64,000 bases of DNA from an uncultured Acidimicrobiia bacterium. Its GTDB lineage: Bacteria; Actinomycetota; Acidimicrobiia; Spongiisociales; Spongiisociaceae. Shown piece after piece: positions 39,868 to 49,128 of this stretch. The position numbers and the translations under genes were made by a program. The stretch covers positions 496,001 through 560,000 of the forward strand of contig OY282370.1 of the NCBI GenBank assembly GCA_958295745.1. Reading direction: 5' to 3'. Position 1 is the first letter of the stretch, and each line of letters begins with the position of its first letter. Below the pieces are notes generated by a model. It saw only the letters and a list, made by a program, of their open reading frames with translations. It was not told the DNA's origin and searched no databases.

Positions 39868-40094
39868 GCGTCCGCAGCGTCCAGCCGGGTTCGGCCGCCA
39901 AGCCCTACCTGTGCCCGGGGTGTGAAGGGGTCATCCCCGAGGGCAGGTTCCATCTGGTGGTCGTACCCGAGGACGAACCGGACCTGCGTCGGCATTGGCA
40001 CCACGGATGCTGGTACAAGGAGGGGCGGCGCACCGGCAGGACGCCGCGTTCAGGCAGCCCGGCGGTGCCATTCGATTCGGACTCCCCACTCTGA
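39843..40094 (+). CDS. Small Cys/His-rich (zinc-ribbon-like) protein
   Basis: MGLSGRRLSVRSVQPGSAAKPYLCPGCEGVIPEGRFHLVVVPEDEPDLRRHWHHGCWYKEGRR...; CxxC and HxHHxxC. Confidence 0.65.
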   Translation: MGLSGRRLSVRSVQPGSAAKPYLCPGCEGVIPEGRFHLVVVPEDEPDLRRHWHHGCWYKEGRRTGRTPRSGSPAVPFDSDSPL

Positions 40095-40397
40095 GACCAG
40101 GACGGTGATCAGATCGACCCGCCGTATCCCCAGGGAGCGGGCCGACCGGACCACCCGGGCCGCTTTCCGCTCGGAGAAGTTCCAGCGCGGGTGATCACCC
40201 CCCGACGACAAACCGGACTTGACTTCCACCGCGAACACACCCTCGCCGTCCTCGGCCAACAGGTCGATCTCCCCCCGCCCCACCGTCACACGGCGCCGAA
40301 GCACCTTCACCCCGCGGCGCTCCAGGAACACGGCGGCCACCCATTCCCCCAGGGCGCCCAGCCGGCGGCGATGGGCGGCAAGGTCGGTGTCGGGCAT
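40050..40397 (-). CDS. yraN: YraN/UPF0102 endonuclease-fold protein
   Basis: 'RRRLGALGEWVAAVFLERRGVKVLRRRVTVGRGEIDLLAEDGEGVFAVEVKSG'. Confidence 0.9.
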   Translation of the reverse strand: MPDTDLAAHRRRLGALGEWVAAVFLERRGVKVLRRRVTVGRGEIDLLAEDGEGVFAVEVKSGLSSGGDHPRWNFSERKAARVVRSARSLGIRRVDLITVLVSEWGVRIEWHRRAA

Positions 40398-40674
40398 CCG
40401 GCTCTCCTCGTGATCGGCCTAGACGGGCAAGGTCGCTGCGTCCATCACAACGTAAGGCGGCCGTATGACAGAAACGAGTCGGGAGAACCACAGGCCCCCC
40501 ACCGGCGCCGGAAGGCCCGGCTCGTTCACCAAGACCCTATCCGCCATCCGGAGGGCCATCTGGGAGATGGTGCGGGGGGCGGCAGGCGGGTGGCATTGTC
40601 ACATGACCATCGACCAGCCACAAACACCCTAATCCCACGTTTTCGCGAAGGGCTCAAAACCTCATGAAATCAGG

Positions 40675-41382
40675 TTACAGGCCGCCCCAGCGGGAAAGCG
40701 GCCATATCCGCACGAAGGCCCGCCCGACCACCTCATCGACGGGTACCGGGCCGAACCGGCGGCTGTCCTGGCTGTTGTTCCGGTTGTCCCCCATGACCCA
40801 CAGATGCCCGTCCGGTACGTAGATGGGGGCCATGTCGCGCATCCTGGCCCCGGGTTCCAGGTAGGGCTCCTCGAGGGGCGCGCCGTTCAGGATCAACCGG
40901 TTGCTGCGTATCTCGATGCGGTCTCCGCCCACAGCCACCACCCGCTTGATCAGGTCCTCGATGCTGGCGGTCTGCACCCCGAAGGCCTCCCGCAAGTTAC
41001 GCACCACCTTCTGCCAGAGCGACTCCGGTCGGTCGTCGGCGAGGTAAGGGGAATCGAACACGATCACATCCCCCCGTTCGGGGCCGCCGAAGCTGTAGGA
41101 GATCTTGCTGACCAGGACGCGATCGTCGATTTCCAAGGTGGGGATCATCGAAGGCGACGGGATGAAGAAGGCTTGAATCAGAAAGGTCTTCAGCAGAACG
41201 GCCAACAGGACCGACAATCCCAGCACCCCGGGCAGCTCGCGCCAGAACCGGCTCCAGGTGCCGCTCCTCTCGGGCGGTTCGGTGTGACCCTCCAAGGCAT
41301 CCACGGCCCGCTCGTCCGTGTGGGAGGCGGCGCCCGCTCCGCCGTACTGCTCGGAAGTCGTCCGGGAGATGCGGTCGGTCAC
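40675..41382 (-). CDS. lepB: Signal peptidase I
   Basis: 'FFIPSPSMIPTLEIDDRVLVSKISY', 'KRVVAVGGDRIEIR', 'LWVMGDNRNNSQDSRRFGPV'. Confidence 0.96.
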   Translation of the reverse strand: MTDRISRTTSEQYGGAGAASHTDERAVDALEGHTEPPERSGTWSRFWRELPGVLGLSVLLAVLLKTFLIQAFFIPSPSMIPTLEIDDRVLVSKISYSFGGPERGDVIVFDSPYLADDRPESLWQKVVRNLREAFGVQTASIEDLIKRVVAVGGDRIEIRSNRLILNGAPLEEPYLEPGARMRDMAPIYVPDGHLWVMGDNRNNSQDSRRFGPVPVDEVVGRAFVRIWPLSRWGGL

Positions 41383-41418
41383 GGAGATCCAGTCACCGCC
41401 CCGCGCTCCCGCGGACGG

Positions 41419-41760
41419 CTAACGCCGCTCCTTGATACGGGCCGCCTTGCCAACCCGTCCGCGCAGGTAGTACAGCTTGGCCCTCCGCACCTTGCCGCGG
41501 CGGGCCACCTCGATCTTCTGGATGATCGGGGCGTGGACCGGGAAAACCCGCTCCACCCCGATGCCGAAGCTGATCTTGCGCACGGTGAAAGTCTCAGAAA
41601 GCCCGCCTCCGTCCCTGGCGATCACCACCCCTTCGAACACCTGTATCCGCTCACGGCCGCCTTCCACCACCCGGACATGCACCTTTACGGTGTCACCGGG
41701 GCGAAAGTCGGGAATGTCGTCCCGTAGATGGGCGCTCTCGACATACTGGAGATGGTTCAT
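41419..41760 (-). CDS. rplS: 50S ribosomal protein L19
   Basis: '[63 protein letters not shown]'. Confidence 0.97.
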   Translation of the reverse strand: MNHLQYVESAHLRDDIPDFRPGDTVKVHVRVVEGGRERIQVFEGVVIARDGGGLSETFTVRKISFGIGVERVFPVHAPIIQKIEVARRGKVRRAKLYYLRGRVGKAARIKERR

Positions 41761-42181
41761 CGCGTTCTCCTCCCGATCGCGCTACCGGTGCTGCCGCCGC
41801 CCGGTCCGGTACGGGGCCGTAGAAGGCTGCGGCGCAACCGTTTCGAGGCGCGGCCCGCAAGCCGGGCAGGGATTCTACCGCGTTCGGGGCGGCTTTCCGA
41901 AATACCGCCCCAGCCCGGTCATCCCGCTAACCGGATCCGCCGGAGATTAGGTAGGCCGGGGCCGCTGCTGCCCGCGCCGGTCGGCCGCCGTAACATCTGA
42001 CTCCTCGGGCTGACTTTGCAGGTCGAAATCGTTCACCCACCGAAAACACCGAGCACCCATGCGGGCGAGAGAACCCCACCCAAGACCGCGAAAAATAGCC
42101 CACCTCCGCCCCCCTTCGGGCCCGGCCCCCGCCTCCACCACCTCGATATCGGACCCCTGCCGACCGCGGGGCCGTACCCTC

Positions 42182-42200
42182 CGGCTCAAGGGGTGAGCCG
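42182..42200 (-). other. Hairpin in the trmD-rplS intergenic region
   Basis: CGGCTCA-CCCCT-TGAGCCG, perfect 7-bp stem. Confidence 0.55.
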
Positions 42201-42270
42201 AAGTGGGGTCCAGATATGATCACTGCCCTCCCTAGAACCCGGCAGCGATGTTTGTGTTTCGGTATCCAAC

Positions 42271-42299
42271 ACTATACAGCATAACTGTGACGGAGACAA
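42271..42299 (-). promoter_or_regulatory. Consensus-like promoter (TTGTCT-N17-TATAGT) in the trmD-rplS intergenic region
   Basis: Minus strand AGAAGGGTA-TTGTCT-CCGTCACAGTTATGCTG-TATAGT; same architecture and same 9-nt upstream box as the comM promoter. Confidence 0.6.
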
Positions 42300-42326
42300 T
42301 ACCCTTCTAGACATCTGCCCTGAATA

Positions 42327-43013
42327 TCACGCATCCGGCGAAGGCGTCTCGTCTTTCAGCAGGTCGGGGCGGCGGGAACGGGTTCGTTCCAGACGACGGG
42401 AGACCCGCCAGGCTTCGATCCGGGCGTGGTCGCCGGACAACAGCACCTCGGGCGCCGCACGACCGCGAAACACGGCCGGGCGGGTGTACTGGGGCTCTTC
42501 TAGGAGGCCGTCTCGGAAGGATTCGGCCTCGGCGGAATGCGGGTTTCCCAGCACGCCGGGTAGCAGCCGGGCGATCCCTTCTATCACCGCCGCCGCGGCG
42601 GCCTCCCCTCCGGCCAGCACGTAGTCGCCCAGGGAGGCCTCCTCGTCGATGAAAAGCTCGGCGAAGCGCTCGTCGACGCCCTCGTACCGTCCGCACACCA
42701 GGGTGAGAGAATCGAGGCCCGCCCAACGATCCAGGACGCCTTGGTCGAGAGGGCGGCCCGCCGGGGTGAAGAGAACCCGATGCGAGCCCTCCCGGCCTTC
42801 TACGGCCTCCGCCAGCGGACCCGCCATCAGCACCATCCCCGCCCCGCCGCCGAACGGGGCGTCGTCCACCTGCCGGTAGGCACCAACCCCGTAGTCCCGC
42901 AGGGGAATCATCTCGACCGCAAGCGCGCCCGTCTCCAGCGCCTTGGCGACCACCCCTACACCGAGCGGACCCTCGAAGTAGGCCGGGAACAGGGTGATCA
43001 CGGCTATGTCCAT
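42327..43013 (-). CDS. trmD: tRNA (guanine-N1)-methyltransferase
   Basis: MDIAVITLFPAYFEGPLGVGVVAKALETGALAVEMIPLRDYGVGAYRQVDDAPFGGGAGMVL. Confidence 0.97.
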   Translation of the reverse strand: MDIAVITLFPAYFEGPLGVGVVAKALETGALAVEMIPLRDYGVGAYRQVDDAPFGGGAGMVLMAGPLAEAVEGREGSHRVLFTPAGRPLDQGVLDRWAGLDSLTLVCGRYEGVDERFAELFIDEEASLGDYVLAGGEAAAAAVIEGIARLLPGVLGNPHSAEAESFRDGLLEEPQYTRPAVFRGRAAPEVLLSGDHARIEAWRVSRRLERTRSRRPDLLKDETPSPDA

Positions 43014-43022
43014 AGGGAATCC

Positions 43023-44915
43023 CTACCGGACGGGCTGGGGCGCCTCGTCCAGCGGTTCGTAGAGGGTGGAGCGCCGCCTCGGGATGCGCCCCGTCCGGGT
43101 GATCAGCGACTCGAAATCGGCCGGCGCCGTCTCCTGGCCGTGGGAAGCCCCGGCCGCCCTCGAAATGGTCTCGTTCATCAGGGTGCCGCCCAGGTCGTTG
43201 CAACCGGCGGCGAGCAGCCGTCCGGCGCCTTCGAGGCCCAGCTTCACCCACGAAGCCTGGATGTTGGGGACCAGCCCGTCCAGGGCCAGGCGGGACACGG
43301 CGTGGACCAGCACCACCTCGTCCCAGGTAGGGCCGGGCCGGGCCCTCCCCCGCAGGTATATGGGGGCGGCCATGTGCACGAACGGAAGCGGCACCAGCTC
43401 GGTGAACCCCCCGGTGCGCCGCTGTATCTCCCGGATGACCTCGAGATGGTTGGCCCAGGCGAAGGGATCGTCGATGTGGCCGAACATGATCGTGGACGTG
43501 GACCGCAGGCCCAGCTCGTGGGCGGTCAGCATCACCTCCGCCCACTGGGAGGTGCGTATCTTGTCCGGACACAGGTGTTTCCGCACCCGGTCGTCGAGTA
43601 TCTCGGCGGCGGTGCCGGGCAGGGTTCCGAGGCCGGCGTCCGCCAGCATCTCCAGGAAGGATCTGACCGTCATGCCCAGCGTCTCGGCGCCCTGCCACAC
43701 CTCCAGCGGCGTGAACCCGTGCACGTGCATCCCCGGAACCGCCTCCTTGATGGCCGACAGCACATCCACGTAGAAGCGGCCCGTGAAACTCGGATGGATG
43801 CCCCCCTGAAGGCATACCTCCGTGGCCCCCCGCTCGGCGGCCTCCAAGGTGCGGGACACCACCTCCTCGATGCTCATCAGGTAGGGGTCGCCCCGCAGGT
43901 TGAGGCTGCGGGGGCCCTTGGAGAAGGCGCAGAACCCGCAGCGGAAATAGCACACGTTGGTGTAGTTGATGTTGCGGTTCACCACATAGGTCACGACGCC
44001 GCCCACCCGCTCCTCCCGCAGGATGTCGGCCGCGGCGGCCACCGCATCCACGTCGTCCCCCCGGGCCGAAAGCAACAGAGCCGCCTCCGCCGGGGTGGGC
44101 GGGGTTCCCTCCAGGGAAGCCTCGAGGACGGCCCGCACCGGCGGGGATGCGGCGGCCAGACCTGGTGGCGGCCCGCCCTCCGTCCAGAGGGCGTCCGGCC
44201 ACGCCGCCGAGATGCGGCGGGGGTTGAGAGGCGGCTCGACCGGCGCCCCCGGCGCCCACTCATAACGGGGGCGGGCGTACCCGGAGGCGTCCACCAAACC
44301 GAGATATGTCCTGAACAGAGGGGCGGAGAGCGCCTCCCTCACGTCGTCGATCGGCACCTCCCCCGGCGCCGCCGTCCGCTCCGCCAGACGCCCGCCTAGC
44401 GCCTCCCGCAGCTCGCCGATGCGCTCCGTGTCCCAATCCCGCATCAGCAGGTCGGACGCTCCGGCCCCTACGGCCGTCACCGCCTCGGCCACCGAATCGA
44501 CGAACACCGAGACCCGGGCCTCGATGGAGGGCAGGCCGCAGATGTCCGCCGCTTCGGCCGCCCGGCCGCGTCCGGTGCGCAGGAAGGCCGCCTCCGTCCG
44601 GGCCAAGGCGTCCAGCACCGCCGACCGCTCCGCGGTGTGCAGCACGGACAGCCGCCATCCCGGAACGCCCGCCGCCGACATCTCCAATGCCTGCCCCGGT
44701 TCCACCGTCCAGGCCATGACCCCCTCGCCGGTGTGCCCCACCGCCGCCGGGAGGACCCCTCCGGCCAGACAGGCCGCCGCCGATTCGGGGTCGGGCCGGG
44801 CCAGTTCCAACACAGTGGTGCCCTCCGCCCGGCGGGTGGCCGCCGTCACCTCGGTCACCGCGCCCGCCGGGCGCAACCGGCAGAAAGTGATATTCCGGCT
44901 GCCGAGTTCGGTCAT
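43023..44915 (-). CDS. cofH: CofH (F420 biosynthesis; FO synthase subunit 2) with ~230-aa N-terminal extension
   Basis: Radical SAM CYFRCGFCAF, 'VTYVVNRNINYTNVCYFRCGFCAFSKGP', 'SWVKLGLEGAGRLLAAGCNDLGGTLMNETISRAAG'; ATG at 44915 overlaps the cofG stop (ATGA). Confidence 0.9.
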   Translation of the reverse strand: MTELGSRNITFCRLRPAGAVTEVTAATRRAEGTTVLELARPDPESAAACLAGGVLPAAVGHTGEGVMAWTVEPGQALEMSAAGVPGWRLSVLHTAERSAVLDALARTEAAFLRTGRGRAAEAADICGLPSIEARVSVFVDSVAEAVTAVGAGASDLLMRDWDTERIGELREALGGRLAERTAAPGEVPIDDVREALSAPLFRTYLGLVDASGYARPRYEWAPGAPVEPPLNPRRISAAWPDALWTEGGPPPGLAAASPPVRAVLEASLEGTPPTPAEAALLLSARGDDVDAVAAAADILREERVGGVVTYVVNRNINYTNVCYFRCGFCAFSKGPRSLNLRGDPYLMSIEEVVSRTLEAAERGATEVCLQGGIHPSFTGRFYVDVLSAIKEAVPGMHVHGFTPLEVWQGAETLGMTVRSFLEMLADAGLGTLPGTAAEILDDRVRKHLCPDKIRTSQWAEVMLTAHELGLRSTSTIMFGHIDDPFAWANHLEVIREIQRRTGGFTELVPLPFVHMAAPIYLRGRARPGPTWDEVVLVHAVSRLALDGLVPNIQASWVKLGLEGAGRLLAAGCNDLGGTLMNETISRAAGASHGQETAPADFESLITRTGRIPRRRSTLYEPLDEAPQPVR

Positions 44916-46051
44916 AGAACACCTTCCCGATGAAGAGTCAAAGCGTACCCCTGGTCGTCGACGGCGCCGCCGACCCGGTCGATCAACCGTGAATCTATCC
45001 AATCCCCGTCGATGTATTCGGGATATACCGGCAGTCTGGGAACCAGCTCGAAGCCCCGGGCCTCGGTGCGGCGCCGCAGCTCCGCCAGATGCGGCCATGG
45101 CGCCTCCGGATTCACCCAATCGATGGTGAGGGGAGACACCCCGCCCCAGTCGTTGACGCCGGCGTCCAGATATATCTCGTAGCGTTCGGTCAGGTTGGGC
45201 GGCACCTGGAGGTTCATCTCGGGGCCGAGCAGCCAGCGGGCCGCCGCCGCCACCCGGGCGAACCAGGCCGGGATCGGCTCTGCGGAGCGGCGCATCCGGG
45301 TGTCGGCCTTGGCCCGGAAGTTCTGGACGATCACCTCCTGGATGTGGCCCAGCCGGGACTGCACTTCCGCCAAGGCCAACAGGCTGTCGACTATCTCGGC
45401 GCCGGTCTCGCCGATGCCCACCAGGATCCCGGTGGTGAACGGGATGCGGAGGGCGCCGGCGGCTTCGATGACGGCCATGCGCAGGGCCGGGTCCTTGTCG
45501 GGGCAGTTGTGGTGCGGCATGCCCGGTTCCATCAGACGGGGCGAGATGTTCTCCAGCATCATCCCCATCGACACGTTGGTAGGGCGGAGGGCGGCCATCT
45601 CCGCCTCGGTCATGCACCCGGGGTTGGCGTGGGGAAACAGCCCCGTGCCGTCGACTATCAGCTCGCTCATGGCGGCTACGTAGCCGATGGTGGTGTCATG
45701 GCCCTGCGAAGCCAGGAAGTCCCGGGCCTGCGGCCACCGGTCCTCCGGCCGGTCGCCCAGGGTCAGCAGCGCCTCCCGGCAGCCGGCCGCGTCCCCCGCC
45801 CGGGCCACGGCCATCACGTCGTCGGGGGTCAGGTACTCGCCGCCGCCGCCGGGCGGCTTGGCGAAGGTGCAGTAGGTGCAGGTGTCCCGGCACAGGGTGG
45901 TGATCGGGATGAACACCTTGGGGCTGAACGTGACTATCCGCCCCCGCCCTTCGTCCCGCAGCCGGCGGGCATGCTCGAACAGAGGTGCGGGATCCCTGTC
46001 ACCGTCGAGGTAGGCGACGGCCAGATCACGGTCCGGGGGCGGATGACCCAT
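44912..46051 (-). CDS. cofG: CofG (FO synthase subunit 1)
   Basis: 'VFIPITTLCRDTCTYCTFAKPP', 'MGMMLENISPRLMEPGMPHHNCPDKDPALRMAVIEAAGALRIPFTTGILVGIGET'. Confidence 0.93.
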   Translation of the reverse strand: MGHPPPDRDLAVAYLDGDRDPAPLFEHARRLRDEGRGRIVTFSPKVFIPITTLCRDTCTYCTFAKPPGGGGEYLTPDDVMAVARAGDAAGCREALLTLGDRPEDRWPQARDFLASQGHDTTIGYVAAMSELIVDGTGLFPHANPGCMTEAEMAALRPTNVSMGMMLENISPRLMEPGMPHHNCPDKDPALRMAVIEAAGALRIPFTTGILVGIGETGAEIVDSLLALAEVQSRLGHIQEVIVQNFRAKADTRMRRSAEPIPAWFARVAAAARWLLGPEMNLQVPPNLTERYEIYLDAGVNDWGGVSPLTIDWVNPEAPWPHLAELRRRTEARGFELVPRLPVYPEYIDGDWIDSRLIDRVGGAVDDQGYALTLHREGVL

Positions 46052-46074
46052 TCAGCACCCGAATCCCTGATTGC

Positions 46075-46596
46075 TCACCGCAGGTCCAACAGGCCGTCGA
46101 GCGGTTCGATCCGCAGCCGGCCTCCGGCCAGATCGACCTCGGGGACCAGGGCCGTTACGAACGGGACCTCGGCGGCGCCGCCGCCCCGAAGAGACACCAC
46201 CAATCGATCCTGCATGCCCAGGATCACGTCCTCCACCACCCCCACCGGCTCGGACCCGACATGCACCGCCAACCCGATCAGCTGGTCCGGCCAGAATTGG
46301 TCGGGTTCCAGCGGGGGCCGCCGGTCTGCCTCGATGAGCAGGTCGGCGCCCACCAGCTCCGAGGCGGCTTCGATGGTGGTTATCCCGGCGAAGCGGGCGA
46401 TGAGGCCCTTAGGTCCGGGACGCGCCTCCGCCAGCACCAGAAAAGGGAACGCACCGCGGTCGGTGTGGAAGGCGGCCGAGGGCGTGAAGCGGTCCGGATC
46501 ATCGGATTCGACCCGTACATCCACCTCTCCCCGAACCCCGCGGCAACGGGTGATCCGGCCTACCATCACCATCGAACGCCCGGACCCCTCACTCAT
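46075..46596 (-). CDS. rimM: Ribosome maturation factor RimM
   Basis: 'MVMVGRITRCRGVRGEVDVRVESDDPDRF', 'EVPFVTALVPEVDLAGGRLRIEPLDGLLDL'. Confidence 0.93.
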   Translation of the reverse strand: MSEGSGRSMVMVGRITRCRGVRGEVDVRVESDDPDRFTPSAAFHTDRGAFPFLVLAEARPGPKGLIARFAGITTIEAASELVGADLLIEADRRPPLEPDQFWPDQLIGLAVHVGSEPVGVVEDVILGMQDRLVVSLRGGGAAEVPFVTALVPEVDLAGGRLRIEPLDGLLDLR

Positions 46597-46695
46597 CTTG
46601 CATCGCCGGGCCGGCGTCCGCGTCGGCGCCCCGGCAAGGCGCCGAACCGAACTAGACGATCGATGCCGGGGCCGACCGTTTTGCTCGGCATCCTG

Positions 46696-46944
46696 TCAGT
46701 CGACGAACTCGACCCCTGCGGTGAGGCCTTCCTCCTCAGCGGCCGCCTGGGCCACCGAACGGATGGCCCGGGCCACCCGGCCTCCCCGTCCGATCACCCG
46801 GCCCATCTCCCCCGGAGCGGTCCTCACCTCGGCCACCACTTCGTCCTCGCCCCGGTCGACCATGGTCACCTCGACCGCTTCCTGGTCGTCGACGATCGAC
46901 GACACCACATAGTTGACTACCCGCTCGACGATCTCTCCGCTCAT
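46696..46944 (-). CDS. khpA: KH-domain RNA-binding protein
   Basis: '[21 protein letters not shown]...[22 protein letters not shown]'. Confidence 0.92.
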   Translation of the reverse strand: MSGEIVERVVNYVVSSIVDDQEAVEVTMVDRGEDEVVAEVRTAPGEMGRVIGRGGRVARAIRSVAQAAAEEEGLTAGVEFVD

Positions 46945-47468
46945 GCCTCTCCGCCTTCCGCTTTCGAGTCTGTGTCTTCCTGCGCTTGTACCTCTGCGCC
47001 CTGGGAACCTTCCGAACCTTCCGAACCTTCCGAACCTTCAGTATCTACCGAATCTTCCGGGCCTTCCGGAGACTCCGCTGTTTGTGCCGCCTCCGCATCG
47101 GGCGCCCCCGCCGCTTCGGCGTCCGTCCGGCCGGCCTGGTCGGTCGCCGGGGTCGGATCGTCGTCCACGGGATCGTCCAGATCGTCCTCCAACAGGTATA
47201 CACCGGACCGCGACACCTTGGGCCGCTTTACCGCGCCCGATATCTCGAACAGCTTCCGCACCCGGTCGGTGGGCAGGGCGCCGGTGCCGAGCCAGTACCT
47301 GGCCCGCTCGTTGTCGATCTCGATGACCGAAGGGTCGGGGTGCGGGTCGTAGCGTCCGATCCGCTCGATGATGCGGCCGTCCCGCGGGGCCCGGGCGTCG
47401 GCCACCACCACGCGGTAGGTGGGGTGCTTCTTCTTTCCCATCCGTTTGAGGCGGATCTTCACCGCCAT
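46941..47468 (-). CDS. rpsP: 30S ribosomal protein S16 with long acidic C-terminal tail
   Basis: [42 protein letters not shown]...; tail ...[34 protein letters not shown]. Confidence 0.96.
   Translation of the reverse strand: MAVKIRLKRMGKKKHPTYRVVVADARAPRDGRIIERIGRYDPHPDPSVIEIDNERARYWLGTGALPTDRVRKLFEISGAVKRPKVSRSGVYLLEDDLDDPVDDDPTPATDQAGRTDAEAAGAPDAEAAQTAESPEGPEDSVDTEGSEGSEGSEGSQGAEVQAQEDTDSKAEGGEA
47005..47040 (-). repeat. 9-bp tandem repeat x4 in rpsP tail
   Basis: gaaccttcc x3 + gaaccttca. Confidence 0.95.
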
Positions 47469-47471
47469 ATC

Positions 47472-48914
47472 TCACCTCTTCCTTTTCTTCTTCTGGAGTT
47501 TCTTGGGCGTCCTGGGCCGCCTGCCGGGAGGGCCGGGGCTCCGGCCTCTCCGCCTGCCGCCCGCCGCCGGCCCGGGTGCACCTCCGGGCAGTCCGAAGCC
47601 GGATATTCCAGGAAAGCCCGGCATGGCCTTTCCCTGCGACAGGGACTTCATCATGTTCCGCACCTGACCGAACTGCCGCAACAGACCGGACACATCCTGA
47701 ACGGAGGTTCCCGACCCCACAGCGATCCTGCGCCTGCGGCTGCCGCCGATGACCTTGGGGTCGGCCCGTTCGGCCGGGGTCATCGAGCGGATGATCGCCT
47801 CGGAGCGTCGGATCTCTCGATCTATCACCTGGGGGTCCGCCGAAGCGGTGCGTGCACCGGGGATCATACCAAGAACTTCACCGAAAGATCCCATCCGGCG
47901 CAGACCCTTCACCTGTTCCAGAAAATCGTCGAAGGTGAACTCGGCCTTCATCACGCGGTCGGCCATCTCGAGGGCCCGCTGCTCGTCGAAGGCCTGCTCC
48001 GCCTTCTCGACCAGGGTCAGGACGTCACCCATCCCGAGGATGCGCGACGCCATGCGCTCGGGATGGAACACTTCGAGGTCTTCGGGGCGCTCCCCCGTCC
48101 CGACCAGCTTGATGGGGCAGCCGACGGCCTCCTTCACCGAGATGGCCGCCCCGCCCCTCGCGTCGCTGTCGAGTTTGGAGAGCAGGACGCCGGTTACGTC
48201 GGTGTGTTCGAGAAAGCCCCTCGCCACCGATACGGCCTGCTGGCCGGTCATCGCGTCGAGTACCAGGAGCACCTCTTCGGGGTCCGCCGCCTTGTCGATC
48301 GCGGCCAGCTCCCTCATCAGAGCCCTGTCGACCTGGAGCCGACCGGCCGTGTCCACCACCACCTTGCCGAACCCCTCCCGCCTGGCGCGCCGCAGCGCCG
48401 CTCTCACCAGAGGAACCGGACTGCTGCGGGAATCGGAGAACACAGGAACGGCGATCCGTTCTCCCAGCAGAGCCAGCTGCTCCACCGCCCCCGGCCTGAC
48501 CAGATCCGCCGCAACCAGCAACACCCGTTTCCCGGCCCGCTTGTGTAGATACGCCAGCTTGGCCGCCGAAGTGGTCTTGCCCGACCCCTGAAGGCCCACC
48601 ATCAGCGTCACGGCGGGCGGCGGGCGGCCCGAAACCAGGGGAACGGCCCGGCCGCCGAGGGTTTCTATCAGCGACTCGTGAACGATCTTGACCACCTGAT
48701 GCCCCGGCGACACGCTCCTCGACACCTCGGCGCCCACCGCCCTCGTACGGATCCGATCGAGGAGGCGGCCCACCACCTCCACCGCCGCGTCCGCTTCGAG
48801 CAGCGCCAGGCGGACCTCGGCCAAGGCTGCGTCCACCTCCCGCGGGCTGAGGCGGCCCCGCCCCCGCAACCGTTCGAACACCCCCTCGAAGCGGTCGGTC
48901 AGCGTCTCGAACAC
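47472..48914 (-). CDS. ffh: Signal recognition particle protein Ffh
   Basis: 'VGLQGSGKTTSAAKLAYLHKRAGKRVLLVAADLVRPGAVEQL', M-domain 'GSFGEVLGMIPG'; GTG at 48914. Confidence 0.95.
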   Translation of the reverse strand: MFETLTDRFEGVFERLRGRGRLSPREVDAALAEVRLALLEADAAVEVVGRLLDRIRTRAVGAEVSRSVSPGHQVVKIVHESLIETLGGRAVPLVSGRPPPAVTLMVGLQGSGKTTSAAKLAYLHKRAGKRVLLVAADLVRPGAVEQLALLGERIAVPVFSDSRSSPVPLVRAALRRARREGFGKVVVDTAGRLQVDRALMRELAAIDKAADPEEVLLVLDAMTGQQAVSVARGFLEHTDVTGVLLSKLDSDARGGAAISVKEAVGCPIKLVGTGERPEDLEVFHPERMASRILGMGDVLTLVEKAEQAFDEQRALEMADRVMKAEFTFDDFLEQVKGLRRMGSFGEVLGMIPGARTASADPQVIDREIRRSEAIIRSMTPAERADPKVIGGSRRRRIAVGSGTSVQDVSGLLRQFGQVRNMMKSLSQGKAMPGFPGISGFGLPGGAPGPAAGGRRRGRSPGPPGRRPRTPKKLQKKKRKR

Positions 48915-49128
48915 CGTGTGCGCTCTCCCTCCCAGTGGAGTTTTCCGGGTCTTCCGGTGGAACATACCGCCCCGCCGGCCGTCCACGGATCCCTCGGAAG
49001 TAATTCGATATCTTCGAGTTTCGCATCGGACCGCCGCCCGGCGCAACCGGGGCGGCCTTCGGAACCGAAGACGGTTACCCTCCTGTCTACACCATCCGCA
49101 GGCCTAACAGACGAACAGGGAGCATCTT

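Noticed and set aside
40465-40632. 55-aa plus-strand ORF (MTETSRENHRPPTGAGRPGSFTKTLSAIRRAIWEMVRG...) between yraN and lepB
   Set aside because: Short, no clear SD or recognised family; cannot be distinguished from chance without conservation data.
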